Below are positions 26,888 through 34,661 of a stretch of 64,000 nucleotides of DNA, piece after piece. Positions within the stretch are counted from its first letter, which is position 1, and the number at the start of each line of letters is the position of its first letter. The notes beneath the pieces were generated by a model. It was not told the origin of the DNA. It saw only the letters and a program-made list of their open reading frames with translations, and ran no database searches. The stretch comes from Bacteroides sp. M10. Its GTDB lineage: Bacteria; Bacteroidota; Bacteroidia; Bacteroidales; Bacteroidaceae. The stretch spans positions 1,322,501-1,386,500 of the forward strand of contig NZ_CP060488.1 in NCBI RefSeq assembly GCF_014334015.1. Direction: 5' to 3'. The position numbers and the translations under genes were made by a program.

Positions 26888-27934
26888 TTACGACTTTAAT
26901 GAACGGAGAATCTCTGCAATAGACAACTCCGCCCCACAGATTACTTCATCACTGGCACCATAATAAAGCCTTATCTTATCTCCCTCTACCAAATGTCCGT
27001 TGGTGAAAACTACATTCCCGAAAAATCCGGTTTGTTCGTAAGGAGCAACAGGCTCCATGATAGGTTCTTTACTTCGGGCAATTACCTTTGAAGGATCATT
27101 TAAATCAAGTAGAAGAGCTCCCAGACAATAACGGTTTTGATAGTCCGCACCATGATAAATTTCCAACCACCCTTCCTCTGTACAAATAGGTGCCGCTCCT
27201 GCACCCACGCGGGCACAGTCCCAACTATCAGGACGGGTAGTTGCAATGCAACAGTGGTTGCCCCAATGCAGTCGGTCGGGTGATTCGGCAAGCCAAATAT
27301 AGTTGCCACCCAACTCTGGGCTACTCGGACGATGCAGTGCAAGATATTTTCCGTTCACTTTCTCTTCAAACAGCGCGCAATCTTTATTATGAGGAGGGAA
27401 AATCATGCCATAACGAGTATAGTTTTTCCAGTCATAAGTATGAATCAGCCCTACACCAACAGCTACAGAAGAGACTTCCGTAAACGTAAGATAATAACCA
27501 TCGGCAGTAGTGGCCACCCGGCAATCTTCAATGCCAAAAGCCTCTAATGCTCCTTTACCAAAAATAGGAGGATAATCCGGCTCTTCCTTGAAGTGAATTC
27601 CGTCTTCACTCGACACCAGTCGGAGATAAGACATGGTAGTCAGATAATTCTGCCCTGCATATCCTATCACACGAGGATCAGAAGCATCCAGTTTCGGGTC
27701 ATTCTCATCGAAAGAGAGCACTTCTATTTTTCCATCTCTATTATATACGGGAAAACTAATAACTCCCTGTTTCTGCACAGGCCGTTCGGCCACTCGCAGT
27801 AATAACCAAATTTTTCCGTCGAAACGGAACACGCCGGGATTCAGGAAACAGGTGATTTCCATACCTTCTATTCCTGGTTGTAAGTCGGAGGGTTTCAACA
27901 ATGGGTTTTGATGAAATCGTTTTGCAATATCCAT
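26888..27934 (-). CDS. Cytoplasmic GH130 enzyme, probable beta-mannoside phosphorylase
   Basis: Family GH130 propeller of 348 residues without a signal peptide. Landmarks are FLNPGVFRFDGKIWLLLRVAE (about 30-50), FGIEDCRV with the proposed general acid Asp137, ARVGAGAAPICTEEGWLEIYHGAD (about 241-264) and GFFGNVVFTNG near 307-317. Cytoplasmic GH130 proteins are usually inverting phosphorylases making mannose 1-phosphate from beta-mannosides; BT1033 of B. thetaiotaomicron, for example, acts on Man-beta-1,4-GlcNAc. The gene opens an operon with an MFS importer and sits under copy 2 of the HTCS motif, so import and intracellular phosphorolysis are coupled. Which linkage it uses, and whether it is truly a phosphorylase, needs the phosphate-binding residues checked against structures. 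Confidence 0.85.
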   Translation of the reverse strand: MDIAKRFHQNPLLKPSDLQPGIEGMEITCFLNPGVFRFDGKIWLLLRVAERPVQKQGVISFPVYNRDGKIEVLSFDENDPKLDASDPRVIGYAGQNYLTTMSYLRLVSSEDGIHFKEEPDYPPIFGKGALEAFGIEDCRVATTADGYYLTFTEVSSVAVGVGLIHTYDWKNYTRYGMIFPPHNKDCALFEEKVNGKYLALHRPSSPELGGNYIWLAESPDRLHWGNHCCIATTRPDSWDCARVGAGAAPICTEEGWLEIYHGADYQNRYCLGALLLDLNDPSKVIARSKEPIMEPVAPYEQTGFFGNVVFTNGHLVEGDKIRLYYGASDEVICGAELSIAEILRSLKS

Positions 27935-27974
27935 TTTCAGATTATTAAATATGTGTTGTTTTTATTTCTGGTGA

Positions 27975-28047
27975 CAAAGCTACCCTGCACAACAACGGAA
28001 AAGGTGTACTATATTCTCAAAAGGGTATACAGGTGTTGTACAGCATA
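27975..28047 (-). promoter_or_regulatory. Promoter and HTCS-type activator motif of the GH130-MFS operon (copy 2)
   Basis: Second copy of the 44-bp motif (28004-28047), again 21 bp upstream of a minus-strand -7 box, here TAGCTTTG (27975-27982). The start codon of the GH130 gene is 40 bp beyond the box. The region is shared with the HTCS gene on the other strand, and the motif end lies next to that gene's own -7 box at 28052. The same site could thus serve both divergent units. Confidence 0.8.
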
Positions 28048-28051
28048 TTTT

Positions 28052-28059
28052 TATCTTTG
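28052..28059 (+). promoter_or_regulatory. -7 box of the PUL 2 HTCS gene
   Basis: TATCTTTG on the plus strand, an exact Bacteroides -7 match, 31 bp before the chosen HTCS start codon at 28091. It gives a leader of about 25 nt. A second TATCTTTG at 28079-28086 is too close to the start codon to serve. Confidence 0.5.
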
Positions 28060-28090
28060 TTTTCTTATTTTTCCTCTCTATCTTTGCGAC

Positions 28091-31000
28091 ATGATTCTAC
28101 GAAAACACTCATATTTCCGCTACATCTGCATCCTTATTTATTCATGCCTGATGCCTGTTTTATTACATTCCCAGAATGTAGTGAAACAGATTTCGAATGC
28201 AGACGGGTTATCCAATAATTCAGTGAATTGTTTTCTGGAAGATTCGGAACATACTCTCTGGGTAGGAACATGGGACGGGCTGAATGCCTACAACGGACGT
28301 AGCTTTAAAACCTATTCTTATAATAAAAAAAATGCAGGATCTATCAGTAATAATGTAATCTGGCAAATTATCGAGCAAAATGACTCTGTCTTGTGGGTAT
28401 CTACCGACTATGGTGTCAACCGGTGGAAACGTTCCACACAGCAATTTACTCCTTATTATTTAGGTACGCAGAACAATCCGCCCAAACAAGAGAAATCATT
28501 CCTGCTGGGTATCACTTCCGGCAAATACATTATCTGCTATGTGAAGGAACAAGGTTTATTCTATTTTGACGACCGGAAACAGGACTTTGTTCCATTGAAG
28601 AATAATCTTCCTGATGACATCAAAAATTTCGTTATTGATTCCAAAGACCAAGTATTCTTCCTCACAGGACATGGACAATTATTACATTATCAACTATCTG
28701 TCCATAGCTCTAATCCAGAACTCTCGTTCAAAAAAGAAATCAAACAACCTGCTTCCATTTCCGGCATTTATCTTTCTCAAGATTATCTTATCATTAACGA
28801 TGACCGGGCATTAACTGTTTCTTTGGACAACCGCATACTGAATAGCATAGATATTCCGGAAAATAAAACGGTTTCGCAAGTTATCTGCCACAAAGAGTAT
28901 CTTCTCATCAGCTTTATCGAAGGGGGATGTATCAGGTATAATCTGGAAGATAATGCTTCAATGGAATTACCTCAATTACCAGCGAAAGCATCCATTTTCA
29001 CCATCTACATCGGTTCGCAGAATATACTCTGGGTAGGCACCGACGGGCAAGGAGTATTGGAAGTCTATGAACACAGTTCTCCATTCCACACCGTAAAAAC
29101 TGATTATCCCGTACGTTGTTTTTGCGAAGAAGATAATGGTAATATACTCGTGGGAACCAAAGGAGAAGGAATTCTGCTGCTTGACAAACAGGAACGGCAG
29201 GTCGAACCTTATCTGTCAACCGGCAACGGATTGATTTCCAATTCTGTCTATACTATCCGAAAAAATATGTCCGGAGACATATTTATCGGAACCGAGGGAA
29301 CGGGCATCAATTATATTCCACTTAATAGCAGTCAGGTAAAGAAGTTAAGCATTCCTGCTGAATATCCGACTTTCAAAGCTGTATACAGCATTCTGTTCAC
29401 TCATAACGACTCACTATTATGGTTAGGCACTTCCGGCTATGGACTTATCAAACTAACCTTGCAAAGGGAAGGAAAAAGTTATAAAGTGACAGAAATGAAA
29501 CAATATAAATCTCCCGGACCTTCCTCACCAAGTAATAACATCATTTATTCGGTCATTGCCGGGTATAATGAAAATGAACTTTGGCTAGGCACACGAGGCG
29601 GCGGAATCAATAAGTTCGATATCGCATCCGAATGCTTCCAACAAATTCATGAGATAGACTCTACTTTATCCCTAACCAACAATGATATACTCTATCTGAC
29701 CAAAGGAGATTCTGCCAGCATTTGGATAGGCACCAGTTACGGCCTCAATCGATTATTTCCGGCAGACATTCCGCCATCTATTATGGAATATACGGATCAC
29801 AACGGACTACCCAACAATACGATTCACGGTATTCTGAAAGATGAAAACGGTAATATCTGGGCAAGTACCAATCAAGGTATCTCTTTTATTAATCTATCTT
29901 CGGGAAAGATTACTAACTATTCTTCCAGAAACGGATTACAAAATGATGAATTTTCCGATGGAGCGATTTTTAAGGATAAAGCAGGATGGTTGTATTTCGG
30001 AGGAGTCAGTGGGCTGAATTATTTCGATGAGAACAAAATACGTTTACGGGACCATATTGCTACTCTAAGTTTGAATAGTCTAAAAATTAATAATACCAGC
30101 CAAAACATTTACGAGCGTATTTTTAATCATACGCTCCGGCTCGACTATGACGAACCTTACATTACATTAGGGTTCACAGCACACGACTTTATCAACAACG
30201 AGAACTGCGAATTTAGTTATCGGATTATTGACTTCGCCGATGAATGGATTTACAACGAAAACAACCCCAATATCGTCATCACCAAACTACCTCCGGGGAA
30301 ATATAAACTGGAAGTAAAATGTACCAATGGTGACCGTGTATGGAGCAATCAGATCTACTCTCTTCATCTGGATGTCGCCTATCCCTGGTGGCTAAGTACT
30401 ACTGCCTTTATTATCTATTTTATTTTAATTGCTATTGCTATTTATATAACACAGTCCGTCATCAAGAATCGTATCCGACTGAATCGCCAGATTTTACTAG
30501 AACATATTGAAAAGCAAAATCAACAACGTATTCATGAATCGAAGTTGAACTTCTTTACGAACGTGGCACATGAGTTCTTCACTCCGCTAACACTGATATA
30601 TGGTCCGGCACAGCATCTGCTGGAAAAAGCAGACCTTGACAGTTATACGAAAAGGTATATCTACATCATCAAGAACAATGCCGACCGGATGCAGAAACTC
30701 ATCAACGAACTAATGGAGTTTCGGAAAGCAGAATCGGGACATACGGCTATCTATGCAGAGAAAGTAGATATCCAGCTACTCGTTGATTATGTGTCAGACA
30801 ACTATACTGAAATTGCTGAAGAGAATAAAATAGACTTTAGTTTCAAAAGTAAAGAAGTGTCGTCTTTTACTACAGACCGGAATGCACTGGAGAAAATTAT
30901 ATTCAACTTATTATCTAACGCCTTCAAGTATACACCGTCCGGAGGATATATCCGGGCTGAAATAAGACAGAATGCCACTACCGGAACATTACATTTCCGT

Positions 31001-32074
31001 ATACGCAACTCTGGTAAGGGATTGACTGAAAAGCAAACGAGCGAAATATTCAGTCGCTTTAAGATTTTCGAGAGCAGTAACCTGAAGCACGCCGGAAGTA
31101 CCGGAGTGGGTCTGAACCTAACCAAAAGCCTGACTGAATTATTAGGTGGAGAAATCACTATAGAAAGTACTTTGGGAGAATATGTAGAATTCAATGTATC
31201 CCTACCTCCTATGCACGTGAATTCCGAAAAAGAAAGTCAGCCTAAAGAAGAAGAGACAGAGGTCAGTGAAATGCTTTTCATTCCTAAGCAGAAAGAAATT
31301 ACCATACTGATTGTAGAAGACGAAAAGAATATCCGGGAACTGTTGAAAGATATTCTGCTTCCCTACTATCAGGTTCGCGAAGCTGCCGATGGAGAAGAGG
31401 CGCTGAAAGAAGTAGAACAAAAGCAACCGGACATCATTATCAGTGATGTATTAATGCCCAAACTAGATGGCATTACACTGACAGATATATTGAAGTCTAA
31501 TGAACGGACAGCGCATATTCCGGTTATTCATATTTCTGCCAAAAACTCTATTGAAGACCAGATCAATGCCTATAATCACGGGACAGATTTGTATATCCCT
31601 AAACCTTTCCATCCAAGACATGTGTTGAGTGCGGTAGAGAATATGATTAATAAATACTCTCTGATGAAAGAGTATTTCAAATCCGGCCGTTCCTCTCTTA
31701 TTGTAAGGGATGGGATCACCATGCACAAAGAGGATGAATTATTACTGAACAAGATTATCAAGTTCATTGAAGATAATATCGACGATGAATCCATGAATCC
31801 GGATTCTCTTGCAGACTTTATAGGAGTAAGTAAAGCAGGATTGTACCGCAAACTCAAAGAATTGACTGAAAAAACACCAAGCGAGTTTGTCCGTACCATT
31901 CGTTTAGAGTATGCCGCTAGCCTGCTAAAAACAACTAAGCTCACCGTTACCGAAATTATGTATAAATCAGGCTTCTCGAACAAGTCTTATTTCTACCGGG
32001 AGTTTGCGAAATTGTACAATACATCTCCCAAAGAATACAGAAGCGAACAAACAGAAGAAAAAGATACTAAATAA
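28091..32074 (+). CDS. Hybrid two-component system (HTCS) regulator of PUL 2
   Basis: One-protein sensor, kinase, response regulator and AraC activator in the inner membrane; 1327 residues from this ATG. I chose it because it begins a signal peptide (MILRKHSYFRYICILIYSC, cleavage near LLHSQ) and lies just after a -7 box; an upstream in-frame TTG at 27908 would run through the promoter. Periplasmic sensor: two seven-bladed Reg_prop propellers (about 30-690, repeats such as LWVGTWDGLNAYNGRSF) and a Y_Y_Y domain (about 700-765). TM near 780. Kinase: AHEFFTPLTLI with the phospho-His, LLSNAFKYTPSGG, TGVGLNL. Receiver: LIVEDEKN and SDVLMPKLDG. C-terminal AraC helix-turn-helix. The duplicated 44-bp motifs upstream of the two minus-strand operons are probable targets. 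Confidence 0.95.
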   Translation: MILRKHSYFRYICILIYSCLMPVLLHSQNVVKQISNADGLSNNSVNCFLEDSEHTLWVGTWDGLNAYNGRSFKTYSYNKKNAGSISNNVIWQIIEQNDSVLWVSTDYGVNRWKRSTQQFTPYYLGTQNNPPKQEKSFLLGITSGKYIICYVKEQGLFYFDDRKQDFVPLKNNLPDDIKNFVIDSKDQVFFLTGHGQLLHYQLSVHSSNPELSFKKEIKQPASISGIYLSQDYLIINDDRALTVSLDNRILNSIDIPENKTVSQVICHKEYLLISFIEGGCIRYNLEDNASMELPQLPAKASIFTIYIGSQNILWVGTDGQGVLEVYEHSSPFHTVKTDYPVRCFCEEDNGNILVGTKGEGILLLDKQERQVEPYLSTGNGLISNSVYTIRKNMSGDIFIGTEGTGINYIPLNSSQVKKLSIPAEYPTFKAVYSILFTHNDSLLWLGTSGYGLIKLTLQREGKSYKVTEMKQYKSPGPSSPSNNIIYSVIAGYNENELWLGTRGGGINKFDIASECFQQIHEIDSTLSLTNNDILYLTKGDSASIWIGTSYGLNRLFPADIPPSIMEYTDHNGLPNNTIHGILKDENGNIWASTNQGISFINLSSGKITNYSSRNGLQNDEFSDGAIFKDKAGWLYFGGVSGLNYFDENKIRLRDHIATLSLNSLKINNTSQNIYERIFNHTLRLDYDEPYITLGFTAHDFINNENCEFSYRIIDFADEWIYNENNPNIVITKLPPGKYKLEVKCTNGDRVWSNQIYSLHLDVAYPWWLSTTAFIIYFILIAIAIYITQSVIKNRIRLNRQILLEHIEKQNQQRIHESKLNFFTNVAHEFFTPLTLIYGPAQHLLEKADLDSYTKRYIYIIKNNADRMQKLINELMEFRKAESGHTAIYAEKVDIQLLVDYVSDNYTEIAEENKIDFSFKSKEVSSFTTDRNALEKIIFNLLSNAFKYTPSGGYIRAEIRQNATTGTLHFRIRNSGKGLTEKQTSEIFSRFKIFESSNLKHAGSTGVGLNLTKSLTELLGGEITIESTLGEYVEFNVSLPPMHVNSEKESQPKEEETEVSEMLFIPKQKEITILIVEDEKNIRELLKDILLPYYQVREAADGEEALKEVEQKQPDIIISDVLMPKLDGITLTDILKSNERTAHIPVIHISAKNSIEDQINAYNHGTDLYIPKPFHPRHVLSAVENMINKYSLMKEYFKSGRSSLIVRDGITMHKEDELLLNKIIKFIEDNIDDESMNPDSLADFIGVSKAGLYRKLKELTEKTPSEFVRTIRLEYAASLLKTTKLTVTEIMYKSGFSNKSYFYREFAKLYNTSPKEYRSEQTEEKDTK

Positions 32075-32095
32075 CCATTTAACAATAAGAAGACA

Positions 32096-32968
32096 ATGAG
32101 AAAACTTTTGATTGTATTGGCGCTCTGTGGTGTGTCAATACTGAATGCGCAGCAACTAAATGTAGCCTCCTACAACGTACGAAACAGTAATCCCAACGAT
32201 GCCAAAGCGGGAAATGGCTGGGAACAACGCTGCCCGGTACTTACCCAGTTAATCACTTTCCATGACTTCGATATTTTTGGAGCACAGGAAGTGAAACATA
32301 ATCAACTGGAAGACATGCTCAACGCTCTGCCTGCGTACAACTACATAGGTGTAGGACGGGATGACGGCAAGACAAAAGGAGAATATGCTCCTATTTTCTA
32401 TCGGAAAGATAAATTCAAGCTACTCAAGTCCGGCAACTTCTGGTTGTCGGAAGACACTACAAAGCCAAATAAAGGATGGGATGCTGCTTATACCCGCATC
32501 TGCACGTGGGGAGAATTCAAAGACAAAACCGGTAAGTTCAAATTCTGGTTCTTTAATCTGCACATGGATCATATCGGAGTGGTAGCCCGCCGAGAAAGTG
32601 CCAAACTGGTTATTAGCAAAATTAAGGAAATGTGCGGCAAAGATCCCGTTATACTGACAGGTGATTTCAATGTAGACCAAACCAGTGAAAGTTATCAGGT
32701 TCTTCATGAATCCGGAATATTATCAGATTCTTACGAGGTAGCTCAAATGAGATATGCGACTAATGGGACATGTACAGGCTGGAATCCGAATACATATACT
32801 CCGAACCGTATTGACCATATCTTCGTAACCCCCAATTTTACTGTAGAGAAATACGGTGTATTAACAGATACTTATCGCACCAAGAACGAAACTACTGGAA
32901 AGTATGAATCTCATATTCCTTCGGATCATTTCCCGGTAAAGGCAGTATTAAGGTTTAATAGAAAGTAA
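32096..32968 (+). CDS. Secreted EEP-fold hydrolase, copy C, downstream of the HTCS
   Basis: Exported protein of 290 residues (signal peptide to about NAQQ, residue 20) with a complete EEP fold: Asn27 (SYNVRN), Glu65 (AQEVK), His156 (HMDH), Asp190 and Asn192 (TGDFNV), Asp240 (IDHIFV) and Asp277-His278 (SDHFPVKA). It belongs to a different EEP sub-branch from copies A and B. It has the RRESAKLVI segment and a GWEQRCPVL loop, as in the many Bacteroides exported endonuclease/exonuclease/phosphatase proteins of about 290 residues. It starts 21 bp after the HTCS stop, so the sensor and this enzyme share a transcript. Basal expression could then make the inducer from the substrate, a common PUL logic. 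The substrate is unknown. Confidence 0.85.
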   Translation: MRKLLIVLALCGVSILNAQQLNVASYNVRNSNPNDAKAGNGWEQRCPVLTQLITFHDFDIFGAQEVKHNQLEDMLNALPAYNYIGVGRDDGKTKGEYAPIFYRKDKFKLLKSGNFWLSEDTTKPNKGWDAAYTRICTWGEFKDKTGKFKFWFFNLHMDHIGVVARRESAKLVISKIKEMCGKDPVILTGDFNVDQTSESYQVLHESGILSDSYEVAQMRYATNGTCTGWNPNTYTPNRIDHIFVTPNFTVEKYGVLTDTYRTKNETTGKYESHIPSDHFPVKAVLRFNRK

Positions 32969-32977
32969 AAAACTGTA

Positions 32978-33058
32978 TTATGATAATATTATTCAGGATA
33001 ATATCAAACTTATTTCTTATGGGCTATCATAAAGAAAATATTATCAATTATCCTGAAT
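32978..33058. terminator. Overlapping inverted repeats between convergent operons, probable terminator
   Basis: A 13-bp arm at 32990-33002 (TATTCAGGATAAT) is perfectly complementary to 33047-33059. A second pair, TGATAATATT at 32981-32990 and AATATTATCA at 33037-33046, crosses the first. A third, TTATGATA (32978-32985) with TATCATAA (33025-33032), overlaps both. The block fills most of the 188-bp gap between the plus-strand EEP gene and the minus-strand esterase gene, so bidirectional termination is the simplest reading. The crossed order is unusual for a plain hairpin. Confidence 0.5.
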
Positions 33059-33156
33059 ATATTTTCTGAAAGTAATCACTTTTCGGAACAGCATACAAAA
33101 GAAATTGATTGCTGACTCTAAGCATTAAGTTGTATATCCAATACAAAACATCTTCT

Positions 33157-34599
33157 TTATTTCACATCATCCCACGCATCCGTCCGAAAAGGAAATGCAG
33201 CTAATCCAAAAGTATTACGCAGTAAGACATTTCCTACATAGTTACGAAAAGCATACCGCACAGCTATCGGTTGATTGACTTGTTCACTCCAAACTCTCAC
33301 TGTGGGTGTACGATCTACAATTTGTGCTTGAGCCGGATAAAATTTCTTATCAGCTCCTGCAATCTCAAATCCTTCCAAGTTACAGAATGCCGGCGTTAAT
33401 CCGGCAGAAGCATTATCAAAAGTGACAATTGCCTTACCCTCTAAGTAATCGACTTTCGTCATCGTCGGCCCAGTAGGTGGAAGTCTACAAATGTTATATG
33501 TTTTAGTTAAAGCCAGAGTAGCCAAACGAAGCCCTACTATGTCTTTTTGAGGTGGATGAATACAAAACTCATCACCAATGTCGGTAGTAGAAACCATACC
33601 GGAATTGGGTATCGCTTCAAGAGCTTTTGTCTGCGCTTCTCTTAATAAAGCTGCATCCGTATCCTGACTATCTTTATACTTATGAGGAGCAATCTGGACA
33701 TAATAAAAAGGCATATCCGGTGCTTCCCAAACCTCTCTCCATAACTGAACCATAGCAGTCATCATCGGAGCATAACAGTAATAGTTGAAGATATTCGACT
33801 CCCCTTGATACCAAAGGAAACCACGTGCGGTAAAGTTCCTCACAGGCCACAACATGGTATCGTACATGCACTCCAAGCGATGATGCATTTTTAATTTCGA
33901 ACTTCTGACAGCCTCTATGTCTACTCCATCAATAGAAGCTAATGTTTTCTCATTCATCCATGATTCTATCCGGGAACCTCCCCAGCTACTAATAACCAGC
34001 CCTACCGGAATATCGAGCACTTCTGTGACTTGTTTTGCAAAGAAATAAGCAACCGCACTACAAGTCATGACCGCTTCCGGTGCCGATACCTCCCATTTTC
34101 TCCCTTCAAAATCAGTTCGTTGCTGTACATCTTTCGTTCTTGAAACAGCAATAAAGCGGATACGGTTACGATAATTACCAGCATGCAGAATTGTCTCCAA
34201 TGAACGATCAATAGGCTGTCCCGTATTTCCCATCATACGCATATCCATATTAGATTGACCGGAACAAATCCAAACCTCCCCTATCAATATATCTGAAAGG
34301 ATAACCTCCTCTCCATCACTAATTGTAATGAAATAAGGAGTATAGCTTGCCCCAGGAGTATTCACCTTAACCAACCAGGCTCCGTTCTTATCCGTTAGTA
34401 CCTGATAAGTCTGATTATTCCAGGAGGTAGTAACAGTAACTTTCTTATTATCCGCCCATCCCCACAGTTTAACGCTACTATTTTGCTGGAGTATCATATG
34501 ATCTCCCATCATAGCAGGTAATTTAATCTTTCCCTGTATAAAAGATGAAAAACAGAAGCATAAAATCAAAATACTTAGAAGCTTTTTCATATTGTTCAT
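33157..34599 (-). CDS. SGNH-type carbohydrate esterase (sialate O-acetylesterase-like)
   Basis: Secreted esterase of 480 residues, likely removing acetyl groups from the polysaccharide or its oligosaccharides. The signal peptide ends near SSFIQG (residue 23); Met4 is an alternative start. An N-terminal beta-sandwich (about 24-105) comes before the SGNH hydrolase domain, whose catalytic serine lies in CSGQSNM (Ser116). Further blocks are the SWGGSRIESWM oxyanion region, WYQGESN, and HPPQKDIVGLRLA, which holds the catalytic histidine. This is the family annotated as 9-O-acetylesterase, but PUL members act on many acetylated plant or microbial glycans, and no sialidase is nearby. Last gene of the PUL 3 operon, 62 bp after the BACON protein gene. 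Confidence 0.85.
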   Translation of the reverse strand: MNNMKKLLSILILCFCFSSFIQGKIKLPAMMGDHMILQQNSSVKLWGWADNKKVTVTTSWNNQTYQVLTDKNGAWLVKVNTPGASYTPYFITISDGEEVILSDILIGEVWICSGQSNMDMRMMGNTGQPIDRSLETILHAGNYRNRIRFIAVSRTKDVQQRTDFEGRKWEVSAPEAVMTCSAVAYFFAKQVTEVLDIPVGLVISSWGGSRIESWMNEKTLASIDGVDIEAVRSSKLKMHHRLECMYDTMLWPVRNFTARGFLWYQGESNIFNYYCYAPMMTAMVQLWREVWEAPDMPFYYVQIAPHKYKDSQDTDAALLREAQTKALEAIPNSGMVSTTDIGDEFCIHPPQKDIVGLRLATLALTKTYNICRLPPTGPTMTKVDYLEGKAIVTFDNASAGLTPAFCNLEGFEIAGADKKFYPAQAQIVDRTPTVRVWSEQVNQPIAVRYAFRNYVGNVLLRNTFGLAAFPFRTDAWDDVK

Positions 34600-34661
34600 A
34601 TAAAGTTTGGCCCAGGATTACATTAAAATTGTACCCCTGGGCCAAGATTCGTTCATATCCG

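Noticed and set aside
28079..28086. Second perfect TATCTTTG box just before the HTCS start codon
   Set aside because: Only 4 bp separate it from the ATG, so transcription would start inside the gene; most likely a chance match. The box at 28052 fits better.
27908..28090. Upstream in-frame TTG extension of the PUL 2 HTCS (61 more codons)
   Set aside because: The extension runs through the shared activator box and both -7 boxes, and it would place a second hydrophobic segment before the true signal peptide at 28091.
33157..34599. Reading the SGNH esterase as part of sialic acid use
   Set aside because: No sialidase, sialic acid lyase or transporter is present. The lyase and GH88 context points to an acetylated uronic polymer instead.
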